A stretch of 64,000 bases of DNA, taken from the NCBI GenBank assembly GCA_026545765.1, contig CM048842.1:26512667-26576666 (forward strand), in the 5' to 3' direction. The notes beneath the pieces were generated by a model. It was not told the origin of the DNA and searched no databases. It saw only the letters and a list, made by a program, of their open reading frames with translations. Position numbers and translations under genes: made by a program. Shown here one piece after another: positions 46,369-57,991 of this stretch. Numbering within the stretch: position 1 is the stretch's first letter; each line of letters opens with the position of its first letter. Source of the stretch: Plantago major (Eukaryota; Streptophyta; Magnoliopsida; Lamiales; Plantaginaceae).

Positions 46369-46765
46369 TCCATGGAGTTGCTGAAGTCTTGAAGATTTTT
46401 GAGGACTTGAAAACTAGTTAATTAGAATGTTTACTTGGAGCTTGGTTACTCCTGTTTTTCTAACTTAACTATGTACTTTGTATCTTGCTGATTGTACTGT
46501 ATTTTATTTTATTTTTGTAAAAGTTATCTGTGAACTTTCATTGTAACATATTTGATGAACCTACTCTCAGATATCAATCTATGAAAAGGATAACTTGTCA
46601 GCAAGGATCACACCTTGTGATTTGGTTGATGTTTACTTTTTGCACTTAATTGAATGAATTGAAAAGATCATAAGAAATGATTAAGTGATGGATTGTTTCG
46701 TCTTCCAATTGTAATAGGTTTTAAAGATATATAGTCATCGTTGACTAATCAAAAAGGGGGAAATT
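46369..46765 (+). other. 3' untranslated region and polypurine tract, copia-1
   Basis: Collinear with 37984-38381. AAAAAGGGGGAAA at 46751-46763 precedes the LTR. No gene. Confidence 0.8.
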
Positions 46766-47278
46766 TGTTAGGAATATCTATTTAGATTTTGACCAGCGAC
46801 CTAATGACTTATCTTAGGTCAGAAAGGTAACTAGTACTCTTAGTTCACTTGAACAATGTAAAAGATGAAGTTTACTGAGTATGTTAGTCTAGCAAATCTT
46901 GTATAGGATGTTAGGTCTCTGAATGTAATTTTTATATCCTTGAAGAATACCAAAAAGGAGGCATCCGGCAGAAGAGTTCAACGTATTAAAGATTCGAAGA
47001 CTGCACAAGATTGCTGAAGACTAAGGAGATTGGTCTCCTCAGAAACCTACTTCCTGATAACTTGAAGAAACAAGTGTTTTTTTCAATAAACAAGTTTCAC
47101 AAAAGATATCTGAGAACACAAGGTTACTGAATGAGGAAAAGTGACCATAGAAACCCACACTCAGATACCTTGGATAAAACTATGTTTCTGGGAAACAATG
47201 TTTCAATAGGTATCTAGATAAGTGAAGGTCTCTGGAAAAGGACATGTAATGCCTCAGAAAGCGTGCATAGTTCCGTTG
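46766..47278 (+). repeat. Truncated 3' LTR of copia-1
   Basis: Starts TGTTAGGAATATCTATTTAG and follows the copia LTR for 513 bp to GCATAGTTCCGTTG, where a CACTA-type end begins. The remaining 1.1 kb of the LTR is missing. Confidence 0.85.
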
Positions 47279-47405
47279 TCCCAAATCTATTGGGATGCCT
47301 TATCTTGAGGCACTTCTTATAAGTGTCCCAAAATTTGTAAGTGTCTCAATATGGTACATATCGGGACACTTATATGTGTCTAGAAATCCAAAATTTGTTG
47401 TAGTG
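47279..47405 (-). mobile_element. CACTA (En/Spm) transposon terminal fragment
   Basis: Reverse complement begins CACTACAACAAATTTTGG at 47405, the canonical plant CACTA terminus, followed by subterminal repeats of GACACTTATA/AAGTGTC words. Only about 127 bp are present and no transposase or second end is seen. It joins the truncated copia-1 LTR to element D. Confidence 0.75.
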
Positions 47406-48101
47406 AGCTAAGTTTCTTAGCTTTCCCAAGTACACACATCTCACATAACCCCATCTTGTTCACTATGTCACCACATAACAAGCCTTTCTTTGACAGCACC
47501 ATTAGTGCTTTCTCACCAACATGTCCTAGTCTGTTATGCCATAGTAATGTCTTCTCATCACTTTGTACATTAGAGGCCTCACAAACTACAGTTCTTCCTT
47601 GCAAGTAATACAATTCATTCCATTTTATACCTTGCATAACAATTGTGTCACCTCTCATGATTTTCAATACTCCATTCCGAGATTGTTAACTATAACCTCT
47701 TGAATCCATCAGTCCTAATGATATGAGGTTTCTCTTCAACTCAGGAACATACCTCACATTTAAAAGCTCTCTAACAACTCCATCAAACATCTCAATCCTG
47801 ACTGAACCAATACCTTTTATCTTCAATGATTCATCATTACCCAACAATACAGACCCATAGTTCTTGTGCTAAAAACTTGTAACCAATCTCTAATGTTTGT
47901 CATATGGAAAGAACACCCCGAATCCATAACCCATACAGAATTCGAACAAGTTTGAGTGACTGCAAGTACCTCCAAAATAGTTAATGCTTCAGCAGTGTGG
48001 TAAGCCTCAGAACTGCCTGTATTGTCTCCATTAGCATTGTAGTGTTGTTGGACTCCCTTGCCCTTCTTTTGCCTTTTCTGAAGTGGGTAGTCCTTCTTCA
48101 A
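47406..48101 (-). pseudogene. Protease and pre-integrase of element D
   Basis: Protease active site WVMDSGCSFHMTN at about 47938-47900, in the frame open from 48101 to 47823. A frame break follows. The GAG_pre-integrase segment (47667-47406) has the zinc site H-x4-H...C-x2-C in WHNRLGHVG and CEMCVLGK. The sequence stops just after this at the CACTA end, so the integrase catalytic core is absent. Order and motifs are those of a Ty1-copia polyprotein. Confidence 0.8.
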
Positions 48102-48116
48102 ATGTCCAGCTACCTT

Positions 48117-48823
48117 TCAGTAATAACACTTCCTTGTTTTAGCACAACTATGCTTTTCAGTTGATTGTTGATGTTTTTTATTGTTGTTGAACTTCTTCTT
48201 GTGATCTTGCTTGTTATTTCTGGCAATAAGCCCTTCTCCATGAGCATCACCACTGTCAGTCAACTTTTGTAGTTCCTTAGTCTTCAATGCTTGCACAACA
48301 TCACTCAGAGACATTGAGGTTTTCCCTCCATAGAGCAATGCATCTTTAATGTTGTCAAGTGATCTTGGCAGTGCTTGCAGTAGTAGAAGAGCTTGATCTT
48401 CTACACCAGTCTTGGATTCTAGGTTTTCAAGATCATAAATGAGCTTTTGAAACTCATCAATTCGCTCAAACATTGGCTACTCATCCGAGATCCTAAAGGA
48501 ATACAACTTCCGTTTCAAGTAAACTCTATTTGCCAAGGTTTTCACCATATAGAGTTCCTCTAGCTTATCCCATAGTTCTTTTGCAGACGTCTCCATAGCA
48601 ACTTCTCTCAACACCTTTTCACCAAGACATAGAATAATAGCACGATGAGCTTTGTCGATCATAGTCTGTTTATCAGCAGCAGATAATGTTGACGGCATCT
48701 CTCAGCACCATCCAATGCCGTTACCAACCCCTGTTGCACCAACATTGGCTTCATCTTCACATTCCATAGCGTGAAATCTCCAGAACCTGTGAATTTGTCG
48801 AGATCGAATCTTGCGGAAGTCAT
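48117..48823 (-). pseudogene. Gag of element D
   Basis: ATG at 48823 begins MTSARFDLDKFTGSGDF, a typical copia Gag start. A 1-nt frame break near 48700 is followed by the UBN2 domain (LWDKLEELYMVKTLANRVYL; LLQALPRSLDNIKDALLYG), a stop near 48477 and a basic C-terminus. The zinc knuckle is ruined: the second Cys is a TGA (about 48117) and the last Cys is Tyr. Gag would form the particle. Confidence 0.8.
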
Positions 48824-48850
48824 CTTTGTTCCCACAGACGGCGCAAATTG

Positions 48851-49321
48851 TGAAGTTTTAATCACGAACCAAGCTCAATCGAACCAAAAAACACACACAA
48901 GAACCCAAACAAACCCGAAGAATAAAGCAAACAATAACACCATATTTTTACGTGGTTCGGCCATTGCCTACGTCAACGGACATTCTCAGATTTCACTAGA
49001 CAACCAAAACCAAAACTGATTACAAGATAGAAGAAGTTATTCTCGAGGAACAAGGTCGAACTTCTTTGATTCTCTCTGTTCCTAACCATTCTGATCTATT
49101 GGGAATAAAGCTATGTATCTAGTATGAAGATGTCTTGTGTTCTATTATTCTATGAACTAACTAGTTATGGAACCACCTATTTATACAAAGTAAATAGTAC
49201 CAATTCACTTCTAACTAGGAATCAGATAACTAGTAGTTTCCTTTTCCAAGTTGGTTTCCAGTTGCCAATGGAATTCCTAATTCTGTTTCCAAAAGGATTC
49301 CTCAACATCCAACTCCTAACA
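48851..49321 (-). repeat. 5' LTR of element D
   Basis: Reverse complement starts TGTTAGGAGTTGG and ends ACTTCACA before GCGCCGTCTGTGGGAA, a primer-site-like sequence. Contains the ACGTGGTTCGG / GCCTACGTC words common in plant copia LTRs. About 470 bp. Confidence 0.7.
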
Positions 49322-49439
49322 CCTTCAGTATTAGATGTTTAAGCTAAACTCACATATTGCATTTCCTAGTTTCAACCTTGTGACCATCAATTTGATCCTC
49401 TTTGGAGTTGTTTTCTTTTAACCAATACTGTCTTTAAAC

Positions 49440-49592
49440 TTCTAGTTCTTATTCTTATGAGAACTTTTGTTTACATAGAGTCCTTGAACTCCACCTTTGT
49501 TATTAATCTAAGCTTTCTTCTGTAGTTCCATCTATTTGATTACAAAAACAACATCTGCAAGAGTCAAAGTCTCTTTTCCACCAAACAACAAG
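49440..49592 (-). pseudogene. Element E gag, C-terminal fragment
   Basis: Reverse strand translation gives GGKETLTLADVV followed by a broken basic region, matching the GGKTSMSLSDVV part of the element D gag. It continues at 62870 on the other side of element C. 49322-49439 looks like further decay of the same gag with no clear frame. Confidence 0.65.
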
Positions 49593-50502
49593 TGTTGATA
49601 CGGATATATGTCCAATCCGTTAAGGGCGCCATGGAGCGTGTCCTAGAGCGCATCAAGGCTAAAATAACCAATTCAGTACTTATCCGACCTTGGCTAGTCT
49701 GCTCTAAGGAAAGCCTTCCGGGTTAATCAGTACGCTCAAGTCAATACACCTCTTCAGCTGGTCCGACCTAGCTAGGTGCACGACTTTCGAACCTGACAAG
49801 AGGTCACATGGTCTCACCAAGTACCACACATTGTCAGTCCTAGGATGCCAAACGGACTGGACGAGATAAACTCGGATGCCACTTTAACAATAAGACCAAA
49901 CGTATACACTGGAACCCCCAAGATACTTCCGAGCAGCTAGTATCTCGGACCGTCACTGAGCTACCTAGGAACAGACCAACTCAACAAGAGCTCGGATCAT
50001 TCTAAAAGGTCTCATACGGACCCATCAGCGGGAATAGTAATCTGAGGGGTAAAAGGACCAATCTACCCTCCCAGGCCCATCTAATAGTATTGGACCCCCA
50101 AATACTGTTGGGCCATGGGCCAAGGGAGCATTGTTGTCCAAATCCTGAACATACACTTGGCATCATCTTATGAACCTCTTCATAAGTACATGATAACTAT
50201 AAATATAGCTCAAGGTCCAAACTTTGAGGTAAGTAACAACTACCAAGCTCACTATATCATAAACTTCCTTATAACTACTACATTGGGAGCTTTCCAACTC
50301 TCTCTTGAGTAAAGTCTCTTACCGGATTGACAACTTGCAATCCGGGTTACCTATCTAACCCACCCCCCCCCCCCCCCCCACTTAGTCTTTTCAGGTGTTC
50401 CGGCTTGGACCAAGTCACCAGGTCGGACTTCAAGTTGGAGGCGGACCTTAGACTAGGTTACTTCTAGTAGTTTATTAGTACTCGAGGCTCAACCCCTTAG
50501 CA
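49593..50502 (+). repeat. 5' LTR of element C
   Basis: TGTTGATACGG...CCCCTTAGCA. TATA box at 50197-50207. Perfect hairpin CCGGATTG/CAATCCGG at 50322-50345, then a poly-C run (50363-50379) and AGTCTTTT (50384-50391). Confidence 0.95.
50197..50207 (+). promoter_or_regulatory. TATA box of element C LTR
   Basis: CTATAAATATA, about 300 bp before the LTR end. The 3' LTR has CTATAATTATA at the same place. Likely core promoter for the genomic RNA. Confidence 0.6.
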
Positions 50503-50521
50503 TTTGGCACCCTCTGTTGGA
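50503..50521 (+). promoter_or_regulatory. Primer-binding-site-like sequence of element C
   Basis: TTTGGCACCCTCTGTTGGA directly follows the LTR. It resembles the GGCGCCGTCTGTGGGA class of plant sites with several changes. The tRNA is not identified with confidence. Confidence 0.55.
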
Positions 50522-50552
50522 AACAAACAAAAGGGTCCGTGTTTAAGTTGAG

Positions 50553-52350
50553 GTGATGGTGAGAACAAGATGGACAGCACGGACCAGTGCCGCTGGCATT
50601 GGAAATCCACCTGCACGACCATGTGGACGTCCACCCAACAGAGAACGGAGGGCCGCTGTACCAGAAAAGAACACTGAGGGATGGAGATACCCGAGCAACG
50701 GTCACATAGCAAGCCCATCCTCTGATGAAGGAAGAGACATTTCGTCCAGGGGAATCCGTAATGTTCCAGAGAATGTTGTGACTGAAAATCGCGGAGAAGA
50801 GGAAGCTCAAGTTCCTCCGGCAGGAACACAGGGCCCTCCTCCAGGACAACACTTTACCATGCCAGATAGTCATGTAGTCCGCACTGGTGACTTCGTTAAG
50901 TGAGAATCAATTTGGTCGACTGCTCATGATAATACAGGGTTTTCTGGGGTCTAACCATGTCCAACCCCAGCAAGCCACTCCGCCAGTGGCTAATCCGAGG
51001 TAAGCAGAGCCTGCTCTATCAAGGAACGAGCAACGTCCGATCCAACAGAGGTTTGGGAATCAGCTACCACAAGAGGATTTGCAGAATCTCCTAGACAGGA
51101 GAGCCTCCGCTTTCCAAGCTCGACGAGAAGGAAGCCCAAATGGGCAGAGAGCATATCAAGAAGATGGAAATAGGCAACCTAGAGCTCCACAACAGATACC
51201 TCCACGGTCTAGGGATCACGTGGCAGAAACCATTCCATTGGTCCACTTGGATGAGCTTCCCGCGGATGTAGCAATTCATCCTAGAACGGGAGAGATGATG
51301 ATTGCGGAAGAAATCTATGCTCAACAAAAGGCCTTGGAAGCACAGATTTTCAATCTCGGACGCTTGGTAAAGGATCATGATCAGATAGCTACTAGTACAC
51401 CAAATCCTTTGTGTGATGATATCATGAAAGAAAAGGAAAGAAACAAGAACTTGGATCAAGTGACTCCGAACCTGGAATACTATTACGGAGATACTTGTCA
51501 TGTGGGACACTTAACAAGATACAATAGTAAGATGGATTCCAAAGGGATGAGCGATAATACAAAAGCTCTCACTTTCTCATCCACTCTCTTCGGAACAGCC
51601 ATGGATTGGTACACTGCATTGCCAAACAAGTCGATATGATCCTATGCGGATCTCTCTTCCAAGTTCCTCGGACGATTTGGAAAATCGTAAAGAAGGAAAC
51701 GAACTGTTGAGCACCTGGCAGAGGTTATACAAAGAGAACAAGAGGATCTCAGGACTTTCCTAGATCGCTTCAATGTGGAGGTCCTCCGAGTTGAGCCTCA
51801 CAGTATTAAGGAACGGGTCCGTCACCTGTATGCCAATACTTACAACGTGGAACTCCGCAGGAAACTTTCTAGCCAGGAGGTGAGAAGTGAAAAGCATTTG
51901 GGTGACATTTTTGAAGAGGTAATGTACGGAGAAGAGTATCGACGGAATGTTCTAGTGAGAGCTGGTTCCAAGAAAGGAAAGTAGCCAATAAAGCAAGAGC
52001 AACGACATGGAAAATTCGACCCGAAGAAGGATTACAGAGATAAGGGTTTCAACAGGGAAAGAAGTCCACCAAGAAGATATGCGGATTATACCCGTCTCAA
52101 TAGACCAAGATCCGACATCTTGGCAACCACTATTGAGAAGAAGTTGGATATTCAATGGCTCAAGCCATCTCACAATAATCGGAAGAACAAGAATGCAAAA
52201 GGGTATTGCAAGTTTCACAAGAGCCGTGGCCATGAGACGGACGATTGAATTCAACTGGAAACGGAGGTTGAACACATAATAAGAGAGGGGAAGTTGAAGG
52301 AGCATGTTTATACGGATGAACCTTCTAGGTATGATAGGACGGAATGAAGA
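50553..52350 (+). pseudogene. Gag of element C
   Basis: ATG at 50553 (MVRTRWTARTS), as usual for Tat Gag. The long, Pro/Arg-rich N-terminal part breaks at 50903. 51079-51639 holds a linker and the start of the capsid domain (AMDWYTALPNKSI). A TGA follows at the place of an expected Arg or His codon, then SYADLSSKFLGRF, a TAA, and a further frame (51775-51984) with the rest of Retrotrans_gag. A decayed zinc-knuckle trace (YCKFHKSRGHETDD, then TGA) lies at about 52205-52250. Several stops look like C-to-T changes. Inactive. Confidence 0.8.
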
Positions 52351-52392
52351 AGAGAAGATAGAACAACAGAACTGCAGCCATGTCCGCTATCC

Positions 52393-53496
52393 ATGCCACC
52401 TCCGCCAACCAACCATCCACCTCGGACAGATAATCACCAGTGCAGGTATGATGATGATGTAGAAATGGAGAATCTTCCATATAGTGGAGTGATTAACACC
52501 ATAGCAGGAGGACCGACTGGAGGCGATAGCAGGAATGCAAGAGAACGGACAGCTCAGAATCTGCGGAACAATGATAGATCCTATGCTGCTCCGGCAATCC
52601 GAGGAACCAACACTAAATCCTTTGATGACAGTGAGATTCCCCCTCCTACGGCAGGAGGTGAGGACATAGATGATTCGGATGTTCCACTGGTGGTTTCTTT
52701 AACCATAGCAACTTATCGGGTGAACAAGATCCTGGTAGATACAAGGAGTTCCTCGAACATCATCGCCAAAAGGACAATACCGATATGAGAGAGTCAATAC
52801 TTCCATATTAGGGTTTGGAGGTGGAACTGTCCGCCCTCTAAGAAGCGTCATGCTTCATGTATCATTGGGACACATCCCACGAGAGTGACACAGCTAGTCC
52901 ATTTTGTAGTTGTGGATCGAACTTTTGGCTACAATGCCATCTTTGGTCGTTCGGGGCTCAATCAATTCCGAGCTATATCTTCCACCCTCCATAATAGAAT
53001 GAAGTTTCCGACTCCGTGCAGAATTGGAGAAGAAGTAGGAAACATCCGAGAAGCTTGGGAGTGTTACATTTTGTCTACCAGGAGAGCATCCGCACCCGTG
53101 TTAGCAGTCTCTCTGACTTCTGATCCGCAGATTATTCTCTCACCAAAAAAGGAGAATCCCAACATTGGAATAGGGAGCCAGAAGGACAAGTTTCCCAAAA
53201 CTACACGAATCGAACCCCATGACACTCTCAAGGATGTTAAACTTGTCGTTGGAAGCCCAAACAAGAAGACTAGAATTGGAACAGAGATGAATGCGGAAGT
53301 GGAGATGAAGCTCATTGCTTGTCTCCGCGATAACAGCGATGTCTTTGCTTGGAGTACTGACGACCTCAAGGGGATAGATCCGAGGGTCGTTGTTCACCGT
53401 CTGAACATGGACCCCTCGACTAAATATATCCCCATAAGAGAAAATATTTTGGTCCAATCAAATCCGCCATCATATCCGCAGAAGTTGACCGGTTGA
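52393..53496 (+). pseudogene. Protease and RT N-terminal region of element C
   Basis: The first open part (52393-52788) ends in the retropepsin active-site region. The catalytic triad reads DTR (codons 52738-52746), so the Gly is lost, probably by GGG to AGG. A stop at 52786 and a frame change lead to 52885-53496, which holds the rest of protease (TFGYNAIFGRSGLN, the usual YNxILGRP segment) and the linker before RT with FAWSTDDLKGIDP. Cannot be active. Confidence 0.8.
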
Positions 53497-55444
53497 TGAA
53501 GGCCAGACACATCGAAGAGGTCCGTTATTCCGATTGGGTTTGCAACGTTGTCTTAGTTGAGAAATCACCGGGCAAATGGCGGATGTGCAATGATTTCACC
53601 AGGCTAAATAAGTTTTGCCCAAAAGATCCATACCCTTTGCCACGGATTGACCAATTAGTTGATTCCACGACCGGATGTGCGTTACTGAGTTTCATGGATG
53701 CGTATCAAGGCTTTACCAGATTCGGATGGCCAAGGGGGATATTAAGAAAACAGCTTTCTTTGCTGCGGGAGGGGTGTATTGCTTTAAAGTGACGCCCTTC
53801 GGATTGAAAAACGCGGGAGCTACTTACCAACGGCTGGTAAATCAAATGTTCAAGGAAGAAATCGGCAAGACTATGGAGGTGTACGTGGACAACATGCTCA
53901 TTAAAAGCAAAACTGAGGAACAACATATAGAGCACTTAAACAAGGACTTTGCTATCCTTAGGAAATATGGGATGAAACTTAATCCGGAAAAGTGCACCTT
54001 CGGGGTAAAGGGCGGAAAGTTCTTGGGCTACATGGTCACAGAAAGAGGAATAAGTGCAAATCCTGAGAAGATAAAAGCCATCCTAGACCTGCCTCATCCG
54101 AAGAACCTCATTGAGGTACAACAGCTTATCGGACGCCTCATGTCCTTAAGTCGTTTTATTTCGCGATCCGCAGAGAAGAATCTTCCATTCTTCAAAATCC
54201 TCCGGAAAGGAGAGAACTTTGAGTGGACCGCGGAATGTTCCGAGGCTTTTGAAAACATGAAAAAGTACCTCCATTCCCCTCCATTGCTTTCCAAACCCGT
54301 AGAAGGAGAACCACTCTACCTCTACCTAGCCATTACGGAAGAGGCAATGAGTTCCATATTAGTATGGATCCAAGCTAATGATCACATGCCAATCTACTAT
54401 CTTAGTAAAGCCCTTGCAGGGGCGGAGACAAGATACGTAAAGATTGAGAAATTTGCATATGCTTTAGTTTACACCGCAAGGCGGTTAAAGCCCTATTTCA
54501 AATCTCATAAGATAGTAGTCCTAACTACGGAACCTTTGAAACAGGTCCTGGGAAAGCCCGACCAATCCGGACGACTCTCTAAGTGGGCAATTGAGCTGAG
54601 CGAATATGACATTAGCTATCAGGCTCCGACAGCCAGGAAAGCTCAAGTTATTGCGGACTTCCTAGCGGAGTACCCTGAAGCGGAGTCAGAAAAAGTCTCG
54701 GATAAACAGGCACTTGAGTGCCTGATTACCAAGCAGATCAAACGAAAGTCAGTTCCGCCAAATATCAACCTAGATAACCTTGAAGATGCTGAGTTTATCA
54801 ATCAATCTCGGACTACGTCATGGGAAGAAACTCGGGTCAACCAAATGTTCCTCCTTGATGATATCACAAGAGAATCAAGTACTAATAACTCTGACCAGGA
54901 TACTAAAAAGGAGGAGGAACACAAGTTGAAAATTCAGGAGCTTATAGAAGATCCTCAAACCAAGGAGCAGCCCACCGATATTTGGACATTGAAAGTGGAT
55001 GGCTCATCCACCGGAAGAGTGGGAGGCATTGAAATCTATCTTAAAAGCCCTGATGGCGCGGAACTCGACTATGCGATGTCCTTGGACTTCAAGGTTACAA
55101 ATAATGAAGCTGAATATGAAGAACTATTGGTCGGACTACGTATAGCCAAGTCCCTACAAGTCCGGAAACTTAAAGCTTACACGGATTCACAGTTAGTTGA
55201 AGCCCAGTTTTCTGGTGCTTTTGCCACAAAAGGCCCTTCAATGATCAAGTATCTTGAGCTACTGACGCAAGAAGTGAGTCTCTTCGATGAGTTTACCCTG
55301 GAAAAATTTGATAGGGAATTGAATGAAAGAGCGGATACTCTGGTAAAGTATGCGTCCGCAACAGCTGCTCTACATATAAGGAAGAACTCATCCGTCATGA
55401 GTCCTACTCCAACCATTATGATCACTGAAATAGGAAGAAATTAG
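53493..55444 (+). pseudogene. RT, RNase H and second (archaeal-type) RNase H of element C
   Basis: RT begins at about 53500 (VCNVVLVEKSPGKWRMCNDF), breaks frame near 53712, and continues 53720-54250 with TPFGLKNAGATYQRL. The catalytic box is YVDN instead of YVDD (53882-53893), removing one of the two adjacent catalytic Asp. The gypsy RNase H (about 54300-54690) has LYLYLAITEEAM where a catalytic Asp is expected, so it looks inactive. The second RNase H (about 54980-55370) keeps VDGSS, NNEAEYEEL, YTDSQLV and ERAD, i.e. the D-E-D-D set. 53675-55444 is one open frame of 589 codons, the best preserved in the window. Acquisition of an archaeal-type RNase H is known for Tat elements. Confidence 0.9.
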
Positions 55445-56606
55445 ATGACTGACATCTTTAGTTACCTCAAGGGTGGATCATTACCTGTTGATCCGAAGGA
55501 GTCAAGGAGTGTACAGCGCCGAGCAAACAGATATTTCATACTTGGGGAAGATTTGTATAAGAGATCCTTCGCTGGGACACATATGAGATGTTTGGATCCA
55601 CAAGAAGCGAGGACGGTGCTTGAGGAAATTCACAGTGGAAGCTGCGGAAGTCATTCTGGTGGACGGACTCTCGCTCAAAAGATCATCCGACAAGGTTACT
55701 ACTGGCCTACCATTGATAAGGATTCTGCGAGCTTCGCCCGAAATTGCCCTGATTGTCAGTATTAAGCAAATGTCCCCCATCGTCCAACACACCCTATGAT
55801 TCCATCAGTCATAGCAGAAATTCTTAATTGTAGCTGTGGAATATTTCACCAATTGTGTAGAAGCAGAAGCTTTAGCCACTATCACGGAAAGCCGCGTGCG
55901 AACCTTCATTTAGAAGAACATCATTTGTCGCTTTGGCTTACCAAGAATTCTTGTCTCGGATAATGGTGCTCAATTTTCGGGCAATAGACTGAAGGAATGG
56001 TTAGCCTCTTTCAAGATTGAGCAAAGCTTCACATCTGTCGGATATCCACAGGCTAATGGACAAGCTGAATCCACGAACAAAACAATTGTTAAGATCCTGT
56101 AGAAGCGACTGAGGACCTCTCAGGATAGTTGGGCGGATGACCTGGACGGTGTACTATGGGCTCACCGCACCACTGCACGGACTGAAACTAGGGAGACCCC
56201 ATTTGCTTTGGTTTGTGGCACGAAAGCAGTCATACCAGCGAAAATTGCAGTCGAAACATTAAAGGTCCAAGAATTCCATGATTCTGCCAATCAGGAAGCT
56301 CGGACCTATGACCTAGATATGCTAGAACAGAAGAGGACCGAGGCATTGGCTAATATCCACAGATATCGAGCAACTGCACCCCGGGCATACAACAAGAATA
56401 TTCAATCTAAAGATTTACAGGTCGGAGATCTAGTGCTCCGCAGAGCTGATATCTTGAGCAATATTGGGAAGCTCAAGCCTAAGTGGGAAGGACCCTACAA
56501 GATCGTTGGTGCAAGAGTGAATGGAAGTTATGAATTAGAGGACGAACATGGACACCCACTCAAGCGTACTTGGAATGCCAGGAACATTCAAAAGTTCTAT
56601 GCTTAG
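55445..56606 (+). pseudogene. Integrase of element C
   Basis: The zinc domain is present (HSGGRTLAQKIIRQGYYWP; CPDCQY at about 55750). Between about 55795 and 55840 the segment that should carry the first catalytic Asp (WxxDxxGPF type) is missing, apparently deleted. VSDNGAQF (second Asp) and QANGQAES (Glu) are readable near 55955 and 56055 in another frame, and stops occur near 55763, 55912 and 56101. 56208-56606 is open and encodes the C-terminal part ending in WNARNIQKFYA. No chromodomain. Dead. Confidence 0.85.
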
Positions 56607-57991
56607 GGTTTGTTATACGGAACTCCGTCAGATGCTTGGACATTCTAGGTTTAAACTGTTTGTTACTCGGAACTCCGTCAGTTCTGTTTTTGTTACTCTT
56701 TTGTCATTGGCCATACGGCCCACAAGTTGTAATTGAATTTATGGCAAATCAATACAACTTTCATCTATCGATTCAAAAAAAAATTTTACATGGCAAAGAG
56801 ATTCTAACAACAATCTTGTTTGTACAAATAATCAAAGGTACACGCAATCTCCTTTGTACGTGCTACGATCCGATATATCTATACGAATCCGTACAATATC
56901 TACACTACAACGAAAAAGCCTGTCCTATTCTCTGAGATATACCATAACTACGCCAAAGGATCCCTCAAGCAACGGATCCATCAGCACACCAACAACATCA
57001 ATCCTTCCATAGACAACGAGTAGTGGGATGTACCTGCAACACAGACAAATCAAGAATCAGTCTCCGGACGTTAAGATTCTTCAAATCCAAAAAATGGATC
57101 TGACACATTGATCGTATCATGACCCACCCGCCAGCAGCTCCTTGGATAGGACAAGCTCCTACCGGGTGGATCACGCATATGACCGGTGGGGTCGTCCATC
57201 AGCTTTCTCAGATCGGAAATTTGCCAAGATCTACGTTTCCTAACAACAGATCTTGAGTAATCCATCCCTCTAGACCCACGCCACTCTCAAACTCAAAACA
57301 ATACATGCCAATTTGAGGGTAGACGGGAGTCTCGAGGGGGAGACTAGTCAAGAAATCATCTTCCTATTGGGACCACTGGGCTCAAAACTGCAAGATCAGT
57401 CCGAGCTTGAGAAAGAAGAATGAAATTTTCAACAAGATGAAAATTAGAATCAGATCTATGTGATCAGTGCAGTGGGGAACTCGGGTATATATAGATAGGA
57501 CGAACCAATTAGCGTCCGCCATGTAAGAAGACTGACATCGACGATGGGCTTGGGCCATCCGTAAGGGCCAAACAGTAATGGATCATTTGGGCTTACCCCA
57601 GTTGATCATATTGAGCCCATGTTTTTAACTTCCCTATATAAGTATCCGAGTATTCATTCATCGGCAAGTCTGACAAGCTCCATCTGCAGAAAGACCCGAA
57701 GGGTTAAGTCTATCGAGTAGACCGAGGATCAGATTACTTGCTTTATATCAAATATTGCTCTAAGTAATCCGAGCTTGCAAGAGTTGTGTGATTATGCAGC
57801 CTACTAAGACTACACATAACATGACGGATCAAGAAAGTATAAGAACAGAAGCATTGAAATATCAAAAGAAGCATATTGTACTTGCATTACTAATACAGAA
57901 CCAAAAATCAGTGTACTTGGCAACAGATCCGTGCCATTAAAAATTAGTATTCAAAGGGTACAACATTTCTACGGGGCATACCCCGGACTTC
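56607..57991. other. 3' non-coding region of element C before the antisense gene
   Basis: No gene supported. A short direct repeat (CGGAACTCCGTCAG near 56619 and 56672) follows the pol stop. This stretch would be the 3' end of the antisense transcript. Confidence 0.5.

Larger units (their letters stand above)
18318..47278 (+). mobile_element. Copia-1: old SIRE-like Ty1-copia element, interrupted
   Basis: Visible parts: pol 18318-21627, pol-ORF3 junction 21628-22473, ORF3 22474-23208, 40477-40955 and 42210-46368, polypurine tract 46751-46763, truncated 3' LTR 46766-47278. It is collinear with copia-2 throughout. Interruptions: element A at its left edge, solo LTR X1 at 23209 (itself carrying copia-2), and solo LTR X2 at 40956. 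Its 5' LTR, gag and start of protease lie outside the window beyond A-prime. Confidence 0.85.
47406..49321 (-). mobile_element. Element D: 5' part of a Ty1-copia element
   Basis: Minus strand: LTR 49321-48851, primer-site-like sequence 48850-48832, gag 48823-48117, protease near 47940, pre-integrase 47667-47406. Integrase core, RT and RNase H are lost at the CACTA junction. Not closely related to copia-1 and copia-2. Confidence 0.8.

Noticed and set aside
56548-56935. Frames after the element C integrase stop
   Set aside because: They start inside integrase in another frame and run into non-coding sequence without recognisable features.
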